A stretch of DNA of 10,089 nucleotides from Sideroxydans sp. GTDB lineage: Bacteria; Pseudomonadota; Gammaproteobacteria; Burkholderiales; Gallionellaceae. The notes under the pieces are model-generated. The model was not told the origin of the DNA, did no database searches, and saw nothing but the letters and a program-made list of their open reading frames with translations. Position numbers and translations under genes: made by a program. Where the stretch lies: NCBI GenBank assembly GCA_020057805.1, contig JAGVFD010000254.1, positions 1-10,089 of the forward strand, written 5' to 3'. Shown in pieces: positions 1-7,251 of this stretch (within the stretch, counting starts at the first letter, position 1; every line of letters starts with the position of its first letter).

Positions 1-7
1 CATTCAT
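1..7 (-). CDS. Possible start of a divergent gene (partial, leftmost codons only)
   Basis: On the minus strand an ATG at 7-5 follows a GGAG motif (21-18) at about 10 bases, which would suit the start of a gene running off the left edge. Only two codons are visible, so the product cannot be read. In many proteobacteria the gene divergent from rne is rluC, a 23S rRNA pseudouridine synthase. That identity rests on genome context alone. A second in-line ATG at 3-1 is an alternative start. Confidence 0.3.
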
Positions 8-297
8 TTTGAATATACTCCGCGCCTCGCGTGTGCGCCTTCGTTAAACGGGATGTTTATTTTTCCCCGTCCAACCTAGGGCAGGCAATCAAGCCGCCTA
101 CGAAGCAGCCCCGCTCGGTTAACTCACTCACCGAAAACAAGCAGTGATGGTAATTGATTTGCGCGCTCTAAGCACCAAGCAGAAAAAATTTTAACGTGTT
201 GCCCTGATGTTTCGGCAGCATGTAGATACAACAAGCTAATAACGAGAATAATCACTTGGACAATCGTAGGCCTCACAACCCAAACATCCAGTTTCTC

Positions 298-315
298 GCG
301 CGCTAAACGGCGCGT
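298..315 (+). promoter_or_regulatory. Predicted hairpin in rne leader
   Basis: CGCGC at 299-303 pairs with GCGCG at 310-314 around a six-base loop (TAAACG), and a G-T wobble can extend it at 298/315. A slipped pairing (297-301 with 310-314) is also possible. It lies 13 bases upstream of the hairpin that covers the ribosome binding site and could stack on it or compete with it. Function is inferred by analogy with structured rne leaders in enterobacteria; no sequence homology to those leaders is claimed. Confidence 0.4.
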
Positions 316-327
316 AGCTTTGCCCTG

Positions 328-345
328 CCCGTGTCAGAGCGCGGG
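328..345 (+). promoter_or_regulatory. Predicted hairpin covering the rne ribosome binding site
   Basis: The arm CCCGTG (328-333) pairs with CGCGGG (340-345) around loop TCAGAG, giving six pairs with one G-U. The last three bases of the 3' arm are the GGG of the GGGAGA Shine-Dalgarno sequence (343-348), which sits 8 bases before the rne ATG at 357. If it folds in the mRNA, the ribosome binding site would be partly closed. This is a plausible switch for translation control or RNase E autoregulation. Confidence 0.45.
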
Positions 346-356
346 AGAATAATAAA

Positions 357-2846
357 ATGAAACGCATGCTATTTAATGCGACGCAGCCAGAAGAACTACG
401 CGTCGCCATTGTGGATGGTCAAAAACTAGTTGACCTCGACATTGAAACCGCTGGCAAAGAACAACGTAAGAGCAACATCTACAAAGCCATCATCACCCGC
501 ATCGAGCCTAGCCTCGAAGCGTGTTTTGTCGAATACGGTGGCACCCGCCACGGATTCCTCCCCTTCAAAGAAGTCTCCCCGCAGTATTATCAGTCTGGCG
601 CTAACAGCCGCTCGACGATTAAAGAAGCCTTGCGCGAAGGCCAAGAACTGTTGGTGCAGGTGGAAAAAGACGAGCGCGGCAACAAAGGCGCCGCCCTCAC
701 CACTTACATCAGCTTGGCGGGTCGCTACATCGTTTTGATGCCGAACAACCCCAACGGTGGCGGCGTATCGCGTCGTATCGAAGGTGAAGATCGCAACGAA
801 TTGCGCGATGTATTGTCGCAACTTGAAGTACCCAAGGGCATGAGCATCATCGCCCGCACAGCAGGTATCGGTCGCAATGCGGAAGAGTTGCAATGGGACT
901 TGAACTACCTGAACCAACTGTGGGATGCGATTGATGGCGCTTCCAAATCAGAAAAAGCGCCTTCACTGATTTATCTGGAAAGCAGCTTGGTGGTACGCGC
1001 CATACGCGACTACTTCAATCCAGAAATCGGCGAAATTTTGATTGATACCGACGATATCTTTGAGCAAGCACAAGCCTTTATGGGCACGGTGATGCCAGAT
1101 CACGTGGATCGCATCAAGCGTTATCACGATGATGTGCCGCTGTTTTCACGCTTCCAAATCGAACACCAAATTGAATCCGCGCATGCACGTCAAGTGAATC
1201 TGCCTTCCGGCGGTTCTATCGTGATTGACCATACCGAAGCGCTAACCGCCATCGACATTAACTCCGCGCGTTCTACGCGCGGCAGCGACATCGAGTCCAC
1301 CGCGCTCAACACCAACCTAGAAGCAGCGGATGAAATCGCTCGCCAATTACGCTTGCGTGACTTGGGCGGCTTAGTTGTCATCGACTTCATCGACATGGAA
1401 GCGACCAAGAACCAGCGCGCCGTGGAAGACCGTCTGCGCGATGCCTTGCACTTTGACCGTGCGCGCATCCAGACCGCGAAGATCTCCCGCTTTGGTTTGT
1501 TGGAGCTATCGCGTCAACGTTTGGCACCTAGCTTGGAAGAAGGTAACCACACGACTTGCCCACGTTGTAACGGCATCGGCCATATCCGTGGCACCGAATC
1601 TTCTGCCCTGAACATCCTGCGCATCATCCAGGAAGAAGCGATGAAGGACAGCAGCGCGGCTATCCATGCACAAGTGCCAGTCGATGTCGCCACCTTCCTG
1701 TTGAATGAGAAGCGCTCCGATATCCATCGCATCGAATCGCGTTTCAAAGTCAACGTCGTATTGATCCCCAACCCGCACATGGAGACACCGCATTACACGG
1801 TCAACCGTCTGCGTATGGACGACATCACTGCCGACCATCTGCAAGCCAGCTACAAGATGGTAGAGAAGCCGGAAGAAAAAGTTGTGACTGCAACCGCGCA
1901 AGATGCGAAAACTGCGCCACGCGCACAAGCCGCAGTACGTGGCATCACCCCCGCACAAGCTGCGCCCAAACATGTAGTCAAAACAGAAGAGAAAACATCT
2001 CTCATCAGCAGCTTGATGGGATGGTTCAAATCTTTAGGCGGCGAAAGCGAGTCCGCAAAACCATCGACCTCTGCCAAACCTCGTAGTGGTCAAGGTCGTG
2101 ACCGTGGCAATCGCGGCGAGCGTAGTGAAGGGGGCAATCGTCAACGCCGTGAACGCGGTGAAGGCGGTAAAAAACCACGCGATCGTGATGACGCACCCAA
2201 AGCAGACAACGCAAACAAAGATGCGCAGCCCGCAGCACCTCGCAACGAGCGCCCACCCCGTCCTCCGCGCGAACCGCGTGAGCCCCGTGAAGCCAAGCCA
2301 GCACTGGAAACAGTGAAGCCGGCTATTGCAGGCGAGCAAGGAGAAGAAGCGAATCGTGAAGGCAGTGGTCGTAAGCGCGGTCGTCGCGGCGGTCGTCGTG
2401 AACGTGAACGTAACGATTCCAAATCGACAATGGGTAACGAAACTGGCTCAGTCGATTCACTTTTGTCAACCGACAACGTTGCCGCACCAACCATTGAGAC
2501 AACACGTCCTAAAACCGTGCGCCCCTCTGAATACGTGGCCTATCCTGATTCGATGAAACGTGTCAGCCCAAGAGAAGTTATCTGCTATCCAGACAACATG
2601 TCGCCCGTGGCTGAAGTCGCGGCACCGGTAGCTAAACCAACCGTAAAAGCGACTGCTTCAGAAGCGCCTGTCGATTTGAGCAGTGCGGGTTTGACTATGA
2701 TTGAAACTGATCCTAACAAAGCCGCTAGCGTGGTCACCGCCGCACCCGAGTCACGCGAACGTAACTCACGTCGTCGTTCACGCCCACGTGAAATCTACAC
2801 AGCGGAAAGCAATGAACCGCTGGAGATGATTGAAACGCATAAGTAA
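357..2846 (+). CDS. rne: Ribonuclease E
   Basis: Single-strand-specific endoribonuclease that starts mRNA decay, processes rRNA and tRNA, and scaffolds the RNA degradosome at the inner membrane. The N-terminal half is strongly conserved. It has an S1 RNA-binding domain at about residues 35-120 and a DNase I-like catalytic domain with [13 protein letters not shown]300, N302 and D343 align with E. coli D303, N305 and D346. The zinc-link CPRC has C401 and C404. After about residue 490 the protein becomes a low-complexity scaffold. A short amphipathic segment (about 547-561, [15 protein letters not shown]) resembles the membrane anchor of other RNase E proteins. Arg-rich RNA-binding stretches follow at about 575-615 and 668-688, then Pro/Ala linkers and a conserved-looking end. 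At 829 aa it is shorter than E. coli RNase E (1061 aa) but longer than RNase G (about 490 aa), which lacks such a tail. The start at 357 has GGGAGA 8 bases upstream. A strong terminator follows the stop. Confidence 0.97.
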   Translation: MKRMLFNATQPEELRVAIVDGQKLVDLDIETAGKEQRKSNIYKAIITRIEPSLEACFVEYGGTRHGFLPFKEVSPQYYQSGANSRSTIKEALREGQELLVQVEKDERGNKGAALTTYISLAGRYIVLMPNNPNGGGVSRRIEGEDRNELRDVLSQLEVPKGMSIIARTAGIGRNAEELQWDLNYLNQLWDAIDGASKSEKAPSLIYLESSLVVRAIRDYFNPEIGEILIDTDDIFEQAQAFMGTVMPDHVDRIKRYHDDVPLFSRFQIEHQIESAHARQVNLPSGGSIVIDHTEALTAIDINSARSTRGSDIESTALNTNLEAADEIARQLRLRDLGGLVVIDFIDMEATKNQRAVEDRLRDALHFDRARIQTAKISRFGLLELSRQRLAPSLEEGNHTTCPRCNGIGHIRGTESSALNILRIIQEEAMKDSSAAIHAQVPVDVATFLLNEKRSDIHRIESRFKVNVVLIPNPHMETPHYTVNRLRMDDITADHLQASYKMVEKPEEKVVTATAQDAKTAPRAQAAVRGITPAQAAPKHVVKTEEKTSLISSLMGWFKSLGGESESAKPSTSAKPRSGQGRDRGNRGERSEGGNRQRRERGEGGKKPRDRDDAPKADNANKDAQPAAPRNERPPRPPREPREPREAKPALETVKPAIAGEQGEEANREGSGRKRGRRGGRRERERNDSKSTMGNETGSVDSLLSTDNVAAPTIETTRPKTVRPSEYVAYPDSMKRVSPREVICYPDNMSPVAEVAAPVAKPTVKATASEAPVDLSSAGLTMIETDPNKAASVVTAAPESRERNSRRRSRPREIYTAESNEPLEMIETHK

Positions 2847-2869
2847 GTTTGGAAGTTTAAGTAGGGCAT

Positions 2870-2906
2870 AAAAAAGCGCCAAGGCTTTCACCTTGGCGCT
2901 TTTTTT
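2870..2906 (+). terminator. Strong bidirectional rho-independent terminator
   Basis: A perfect 10-bp stem (2875-2884 with 2891-2900; core GCGCCAAGG/CCTTGGCGC) closes a 6-base loop CTTTCA. Six A precede it and seven T (2900-2906) follow it, so it has the A-stem-T pattern on both strands. It ends rne 24 bases after its stop codon. In the other direction it ends the convergent lipoprotein operon, whose last stop codon begins the coding region at 2916. Confidence 0.95.
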
Positions 2907-2915
2907 ATTCAGCTA

Positions 2916-4727
2916 CTATTGCGCAACCACAATCAGCTGCGGGCCATACGCTGCCCCTGCTTCGCTGCTGTAAAACTCGAAGGCATCTAAAGAGATTTGG
3001 TAAGGGAACGAAACATCATTGATGCCCATTGAAAAGCCGTTATTCGGCCATGCACCGCTCACCCAATTACGCACCGTGTTGCTTACGTCAATGTTGTAGA
3101 TCTGCCCGACAGCGGTGGGTGGATTCCAATTGGATGCGGAAGCCACGTAATACGTACTCGGTGCATTTTTCCAAGTCACCGAGGTGCCCGACCAAGGCGC
3201 TGCCAAGGCATGCAAATACCAACTACGCGGCACGTATCCCACGCCCGTCACGCCTGTGGTCAATTTAAGCGTCGCACTCATCACCGTTTTTCCTGCGAGC
3301 GCACTCACGTCAAATTTCACTAGGCTTTGCGCGCAACTATATTCTTGGACTTGCATCATCGCGACCGCGTCGTACCACAAGTACCAATAGCACCCCACTG
3401 CGATGGAATTGGGGTGAAAGGCATTGGCTGAAAAGGTGGTGGTTTTCCACGAGGCATTGGAAGGAAGACTGCTGTCTGCAATCGTGTTATCCCACACCAG
3501 CGGTTGCGAGGTGGTGGCTTGTGGTGGCGCAGAGGCGGGCACAGTCACAGTCATGGTGGGTATGGCAACAGCAGGGTTTAAGGCTGGCAGCAGAGGCGTT
3601 GCCGTGATGGTCGCCGTGCCACCTGCCACCGCTGCAATTTGCCCTGTATTAGAAACGACCGTGGCGATTCCCGTGTTGTTGGATGACCAGTTCAACGTAT
3701 TTGTAATGTCTTTTTGCGAGCCATCTTGGAATGTACCTGTAGCAGACAATTGCAAGCTCGTCCCAGCCGCGAGTGACACTGTTGCAGGCTCAATTTTGAT
3801 AGATAGCAGATAAGGAAACGCAATCGTCAGTGCTGCAGGCGCAGAACTAATCGCCCCAGAGTGCGCGGTGATGGTGCAACTCCCCATCGCTGTTCCTACC
3901 ACCATGCCCGTCGCATCTATCGACGCCGCATTCGCAGGATTGCAGGCAGCAATGGTTAATGAGGCTGGGTAGGGGCTTATCCCTGTACCGTTAGCAAAGT
4001 TGCCACTGACCCAAGTGGTAGGGCTGGTGCGCTGCCCTACATAGACAAAAGGTTGTCCCGCCGCGATCACCAGAGCCGTCAAAGCATCAGCAGGCGCGGT
4101 GACATTGAGTGTGCTCGTGCCACTTGCCCCACCCAAACTCGCCGTCACGTTCACGTAACTACCTACTGCCACTGCATTCACCAGCCCGCCGCTATTCACC
4201 GCAGCCACCGCCGCATTCGATGACACCCAAGTAACATTTGGGGTGAGATCGGCTGTCGTGTTGTCGGTGTATCTTCCAGTGGCGGTTAATTGTTGAGTTG
4301 TGCCCGTGTTAACGCTGGCCGCAGCGGGTGTTACGGTAATAGTAGCCAGCTGCTTGGTGGCGTTCGCGGTTACTGTCAACGTGGCACTACCCGACACCCC
4401 ACTCGCGGTTGCCGTAATCGCTGCCGACCCAGCCGCCACCGAAGTGGCTTGCCCTGTGGTGGCTAACACCGTTGCAACAGAAGCTGTGCCAGAACTCCAG
4501 CTAGCAATCGTCGTGAGGTTTTGCGTGGTGCCGTCCGAGTAATTTCCAGTGGCGCTGAATTGTGGTGAAGCACCTGTGCCTACAGTGAGCGTAGCGGGAG
4601 TGATGCTGATGGATTGCAGGGTGACACCTGTAGCTACGGGAGCGTTGCCTCCTCCACCGCCACATCCAATCATCCCCACTGCAAGTCCCATCACCATCAT
4701 TGTTATCGTAGTTAATCTCGCAAACAT
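2916..4727 (-). CDS. Predicted lipoprotein with Ig-like (Big_2) domains and C-terminal DNRLRE/CBM96-like domain
   Basis: A 603-aa exported protein. The N-terminus has a hydrophobic signal ending in GMIGC, so Cys22 is the likely lipid-modified residue (Met at -3 is an uncommon lipobox variant). A five-glycine run follows. Bacterial Ig-like domains come next: about 37-120 and 127-210 (typical SISITPATLTVGTG and ITVTPAAASVNTG openings), a divergent one at about 217-302, and a fourth at about 307-396. The last about 190 residues match the DNRLRE (CBM96-like) beta-sandwich pattern: SLVKFDVSALAGKTVMSATL, SVTWKNAP, NIDVSNTVRNWVSG and a final GPQLIV. Cys446 and Cys465 in an aromatic-rich insertion could form a disulfide. 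A very strong ribosome site (AGGAGG, 6-base spacing) supports the start at 4727. The likely role is a surface stalk presenting a glycan- or matrix-binding head; no substrate can be named. No catalytic domain is seen. Confidence 0.85.
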   Translation of the reverse strand: MFARLTTITMMVMGLAVGMIGCGGGGGNAPVATGVTLQSISITPATLTVGTGASPQFSATGNYSDGTTQNLTTIASWSSGTASVATVLATTGQATSVAAGSAAITATASGVSGSATLTVTANATKQLATITVTPAAASVNTGTTQQLTATGRYTDNTTADLTPNVTWVSSNAAVAAVNSGGLVNAVAVGSYVNVTASLGGASGTSTLNVTAPADALTALVIAAGQPFVYVGQRTSPTTWVSGNFANGTGISPYPASLTIAACNPANAASIDATGMVVGTAMGSCTITAHSGAISSAPAALTIAFPYLLSIKIEPATVSLAAGTSLQLSATGTFQDGSQKDITNTLNWSSNNTGIATVVSNTGQIAAVAGGTATITATPLLPALNPAVAIPTMTVTVPASAPPQATTSQPLVWDNTIADSSLPSNASWKTTTFSANAFHPNSIAVGCYWYLWYDAVAMMQVQEYSCAQSLVKFDVSALAGKTVMSATLKLTTGVTGVGYVPRSWYLHALAAPWSGTSVTWKNAPSTYYVASASNWNPPTAVGQIYNIDVSNTVRNWVSGAWPNNGFSMGINDVSFPYQISLDAFEFYSSEAGAAYGPQLIVVAQ

Positions 4728-4749
4728 GTTTCACCTCCTAGTTTTATCT

Positions 4750-4790
4750 ATGGGCGGCTATGCAACACAGACTCAATGCGCGGCTATGCA
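4750..4790. repeat. 15-base near-perfect direct repeat between the two lipoprotein genes
   Basis: ATGGGCGGCTATGCA at 4750-4764 and ATGCGCGGCTATGCA at 4776-4790 differ at one position. Their start-to-start spacing is 26 bases and an 11-base spacer (ACACAGACTCA) separates them. They fill most of the 67-base gap between the stop codon of the upstream gene and the ribosome site of the downstream gene. They may be paired binding sites for a regulator, an internal promoter/operator, or the trace of a small tandem duplication. Confidence 0.75.
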
Positions 4791-4794
4791 GGGT

Positions 4795-6432
4795 CTAATC
4801 AATCCACCACCAAGCTCGCGCCATCCCCGTAAAGCGGGCAAACAAACCGCTGGACGCGAATCGAGAATCCAAAGTGCTGCCTGTACCCACCACGACATAG
4901 GCCGCGTTCCGCGACATCGTGATGCTACTGACCGTACTGCCATTTTGATTAGTCAATGCTTGCGTTGTGCCACTAATGGTGTTGTGCATAACGGCATTGT
5001 TAGGCAACACTCCAAGATTATTAGCCAGCGTGCTAAACGCAGCCCAGCTACCGTCATAGGAAAGCGCGACACGCTCTCCTTGCCCGATTGGACTATCCCC
5101 ATTCGCTTGAGTGCCTGTGCTATCAACACTGGAACGCACAACAGCGCCCGTTTGCGTATCCATGACAAACACATCTTGCAGGCCATTAGTGTCACCAAGT
5201 ACTACATTGCTGGCTGTAGTTGAGTAGGCCACGTAGCGGCCATTACCCGAAATTGACGGGCTCACAATTCGACTCATAGATTCTGTGCCTTGATTCCGTT
5301 CACCTCCCGTATTGGTGAGGCTTACACGGGTGAGGCCAGTGGCGCTGTCGTAGACAAAAATATCCCACAAGTTATTTACATCACCCGCCACCAAATTTGA
5401 GGCATAAGACCAGAAAGCCAGCCGTGTTCCATCTTCAGACAATGAGGGTTTAGCTGAACCAAAATTGCCTTCGTTATTGGTGCCGGAGGCACTGCTGACT
5501 AAGGTATTTATGTTGTTCGATAAATCTCGCCTCACCACATTTTCATGGATGGTGCCTGCCACCACACCCGCCAAGTTGTTCGCGAACGTGGTGAAAGCCA
5601 CCACGTTGCCATCTCCCGACAAACTAGGCTCGAAGCTAGCAGCATTTCCCTGTACCCCAGCCGCGCTTTGGCTGACCAGCTGCACACCTGACGTGGGGGC
5701 TTGTGCAGACCAAATATAAACATCGCGCACTGCACCATTGGCATCTGTCCCCGCCAAATTAGTTGCATAAGACTCAAAAGCAACCTTCTGTCCATCCGCC
5801 GAAATCGCCGGTGCGAAGCTATTATCATTCCCTTCTGTTCCACTTACATTGGCACTCACCAGTACCGTTTGTCCCGTTTGCCGATCTCGCCAAAACACTT
5901 GATTAAACGCGCCAGTATTTGCAGAGGCTAGATTAGGTGCAGCAGAAATAAATGCGACATAACGCCCCTCACCCGTGACTGCATTGCCTCCAATTACCGC
6001 CTCTTTATTAAAGGTGTTGTAGCTCAAAACGCTATTGTCTGAACTGCGACTCAGCATGTCGTACGTGTATTCACAGCCCACACGTACGCTCGTAGCGCCC
6101 ACGGGAAGAACGCCCGATGCGCCTTTATAAACCGAACAAGTTTGACTGCTTGGCGAGGACGCTAGACTGACTGAATAGGCTGCGCCATTGGCGTACGCAA
6201 GAGGAAACGAAAATGGAGTTTCGCTGTACTGGCTAGTTGCCGCACTCGCAACCGTCACTGTCGTATTGGTCGCCGCATTATTTTGCAATACCACCTGCGC
6301 TCCCACGGGGCCGCGCAATGTGCCAACCAGAGTGCTGGTAATTGCCGCTGGCGCACTGCCGCCCCCACCACCTCCACACGCACTCATCAACGAAACCAAC
6401 ACCAGCACACCGCTCAATTGTTTCGTTTTCAT
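4795..6432 (-). CDS. Predicted seven-bladed TolB/WD40-like beta-propeller lipoprotein
   Basis: A 545-aa exported protein starting at MKTKQLSG. This start is preferred over an in-frame ATG at 6465 because it has a strong GAGGAG site 6 bases upstream and opens directly into a lipoprotein signal ending LMSAC (Cys19, then six glycines). Residues about 33-125 form a small domain with two cysteines (Cys99, Cys120), of a kind often seen at the front of such proteins. Then come seven repeats opening at about residues 152, 207, 268, 328, 391, 454 and 502. The pattern is PSLSGDG..VAF.S.A.NL followed by D.NG..D.FV.D..TG, as in PD40/TolB-like propeller blades. The acidic D-x-N-G loops (near residues 230, 351 and 414) could bind calcium. 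It is probably an outer-membrane or periplasmic binding protein; the ligand is unknown. It is likely the first gene of an operon with the Ig-like lipoprotein 67 bases downstream and is transcribed divergently from the two-component pair. Confidence 0.85.
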   Translation of the reverse strand: MKTKQLSGVLVLVSLMSACGGGGGGSAPAAITSTLVGTLRGPVGAQVVLQNNAATNTTVTVASAATSQYSETPFSFPLAYANGAAYSVSLASSPSSQTCSVYKGASGVLPVGATSVRVGCEYTYDMLSRSSDNSVLSYNTFNKEAVIGGNAVTGEGRYVAFISAAPNLASANTGAFNQVFWRDRQTGQTVLVSANVSGTEGNDNSFAPAISADGQKVAFESYATNLAGTDANGAVRDVYIWSAQAPTSGVQLVSQSAAGVQGNAASFEPSLSGDGNVVAFTTFANNLAGVVAGTIHENVVRRDLSNNINTLVSSASGTNNEGNFGSAKPSLSEDGTRLAFWSYASNLVAGDVNNLWDIFVYDSATGLTRVSLTNTGGERNQGTESMSRIVSPSISGNGRYVAYSTTASNVVLGDTNGLQDVFVMDTQTGAVVRSSVDSTGTQANGDSPIGQGERVALSYDGSWAAFSTLANNLGVLPNNAVMHNTISGTTQALTNQNGSTVSSITMSRNAAYVVVGTGSTLDSRFASSGLFARFTGMARAWWWID

Positions 6433-6494
6433 GTCACACTCCTCAATCAAATTTCGCTTCAACACATCTCAAAGTGGCTAATTAATCTCATAAG

Positions 6495-6514
6495 CCCAAG
6501 TCAAGCGACTTGGG
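6495..6514. promoter_or_regulatory. Perfect inverted repeat, candidate operator
   Basis: CCCAAGTC (6495-6502) is followed by AAGC and GACTTGGG (6507-6514), giving 8-bp arms with a 4-base centre. No T-run follows on either strand, so a terminator is unlikely. On the minus strand the arm contains TTGACT (6504-6499), five of six matches to a -35 element. No good -10 lies at the normal 16-18 bases; the nearest AT-rich hexamer, TAATTA, is only 14 bases away. It sits 63 bases upstream of the propeller lipoprotein start, a suitable place for a DNA-binding dimer such as the divergent LuxR-type regulator. That pairing is inferred. Confidence 0.5.
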
Positions 6515-6560
6515 TAACGCGCTTTTCCAAGTACGCTCAATTTAGGTGGGGGGAGTGAAA

Positions 6561-6584
6561 ATGCATATAGTCCTCTTGGACTAG
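6561..6584 (+). CDS. Seven-codon mini-ORF upstream of the response regulator (doubtful)
   Basis: ATG at 6561 is preceded by GGGGGGAG at a normal distance and reads MHIVLLD before a TAG stop. Its ribosome site is better than that of the response regulator itself. The peptide resembles the first residues of a receiver domain (compare RILLIDDH in the gene downstream), so it may be a decayed former start. It could also be a leader peptide or chance. The candidate -10 element lies inside it; if that promoter is the real one, the mini-ORF would not be in the mRNA. Confidence 0.2.
   Translation: MHIVLLD
6566..6583 (+). promoter_or_regulatory. Candidate -10 element of the two-component operon, overlapped by an inverted repeat
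   Basis: TATAGT (6566-6571) matches five of six bases of the sigma-70 -10 consensus and lies 62 bases before the response regulator ATG. No good -35 is present at 17-19 bases upstream (TTAGGT at 6542-6547 is the best), so the promoter may need an activator. The inverted repeat TAGTCC-TCTT-GGACTA (6568-6583) overlaps its 3' half and the expected transcription start, as an autoregulatory site might. A 6-bp repeat is not by itself statistically strong. Confidence 0.35.
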
Positions 6585-6633
6585 TACGCTGCAAACTCTT
6601 GCAACGCTTCGATGACACAGGTTAAATCGCACC

Positions 6634-7251
6634 ATGACGACGACACGCATTTTGCTGATAGATGACCATGCACTCTTTCGTGCAGGGTTGCGCATGGTGT
6701 TGAGTTCGCTGATGACCGAGACGGTGATATTTGAATCAGGTACGCTGACCAAAGCATTAGCCGACACACCCGAGGTACCTGATGTAATTTTGCTCGACAT
6801 TCATATGCCAGGTTTGAATGGGGTAGAAGGTATCGCGTTGCTTAAACGCAGATGGCCAAGCACAAAAGTTTTGATGCTGTCCGCACAATACGATAGCGAA
6901 ATCGTGCAGCTGGCTTTAACGCGGGGGGCGTCTGACTTTATTTCCAAGGCCTCTAATTCCGACAAAATAGTCAGCGCCATTGAACACGTCTTACAAGGAG
7001 CGCACGCAAAACATTTTGCACATGACGTAGCAGAGTACGCCGCCGATAGTGCTCCGCAACATCTCACCCCACGTCAATGCGAAGTATTGGAATTGGTGTG
7101 TTTGGGTTTGTCTAACAAACTCATCGCACGTCAATTATCTGTTTCAGAAAATACGGTGCGCAATCATGTGCAAGGCATTCTCGCTTTCTTGCAGGTGTCC
7201 AGCCGCTCTGAAGCAGCCTTCGCGGCACGCAATCGAGGCCTGGTCGGCTGA
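6634..7251 (+). CDS. NarL/LuxR-family response regulator
   Basis: A 205-aa DNA-binding response regulator. Residues 5-122 are a CheY-like receiver with acidic pair D10/D11, phosphoacceptor D55 (LLDIHMPG), switch residue S83 and conserved K105. Residues about 144-201 are a LuxR-type helix-turn-helix starting LTPRQCEVLEL, with recognition-helix region SENTVRNHVQGIL. Length and layout are normal for the family. The start has only a weak ribosome site (AGG at 6619-6621, 12 bases away), so modest expression is likely. Its TGA stop overlaps the ATG of the kinase by one base (TGATG), so the two are translationally coupled and almost certainly cognate. Likely targets are its own promoter and the divergent lipoprotein operon, inferred from position only. 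Confidence 0.93.
   Translation: MTTTRILLIDDHALFRAGLRMVLSSLMTETVIFESGTLTKALADTPEVPDVILLDIHMPGLNGVEGIALLKRRWPSTKVLMLSAQYDSEIVQLALTRGASDFISKASNSDKIVSAIEHVLQGAHAKHFAHDVAEYAADSAPQHLTPRQCEVLELVCLGLSNKLIARQLSVSENTVRNHVQGILAFLQVSSRSEAAFAARNRGLVG

Larger units (their letters stand above)
8..356 (+). other. rne upstream region / long 5' leader
   Basis: This stretch of about 350 bases has no convincing gene. E. coli rne has a 5' untranslated region of similar length (about 360 nt) that mediates feedback control by RNase E, and this region could play the same role. No strong sigma-70 promoter stands out. The best weak candidate is TTGCCC at 199-204 with TAGATA at 223-228 (18-base spacer), which would give a leader of about 120 bases. 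GC-rich hairpins occur close to the start codon at 298-315 and 328-345. A weaker 5-bp inverted repeat lies at 115-119/130-134. Confidence 0.4.
6433..6633. other. Divergent intergenic region between lipoprotein operon and two-component operon
   Basis: About 200 bases that must carry control signals for both directions. It contains an 8-bp perfect inverted repeat (6495-6514), a TATAGT hexamer (6566-6571) inside a second inverted repeat (6568-6583), and an 8-base direct repeat AGTACGCT at 6530-6537 and 6583-6590. The two copies are 53 bases apart, about five helix turns, but an 8-mer repeat may occur by chance in a region this size. A G-run (6548-6553) precedes a 7-codon mini-ORF. Confidence 0.6.

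Noticed and set aside
426..917. Minus-strand open frame of 163 codons inside rne
   Set aside because: Lies entirely opposite the conserved RNase E catalytic half; no ribosome site or recognisable domain.
3424..3813. Plus-strand hydrophobic open frames opposite the Ig-like domains (also 4300-4542)
   Set aside because: Valine/alanine-rich products are expected when Thr/Ala/Ser-rich repeats are read in reverse; no start signals.
2916..4727. Ig-like repeats considered as recent tandem DNA duplication
   Set aside because: The domains resemble each other in pattern but differ widely in residues and spacing, so they are old protein repeats, not DNA repeats.
4750..4790. Direct repeat considered as a target-site duplication or IS/attachment remnant
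   Set aside because: Only 11 bases separate the copies; there is no transposase, terminal inverted repeat or integrase nearby.
4549..5223. Long plus-strand open frame of 224 codons spanning the gap between the two lipoprotein genes
   Set aside because: Its sequence is antisense to strong lipoprotein coding on both sides, has no family resemblance and has a low-complexity proline run that mirrors the poly-glycine codons of the real gene.
6433..6465. Upstream in-frame start (ATG at 6465) for the propeller lipoprotein
   Set aside because: It would add a charged 11-residue extension before the signal peptide, while the start at 6432 has a strong ribosome site at ideal spacing.
6495..6514. Inverted repeat considered as a rho-independent terminator
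   Set aside because: No T-run follows on either strand, and both flanking genes are divergent, so neither would end here.
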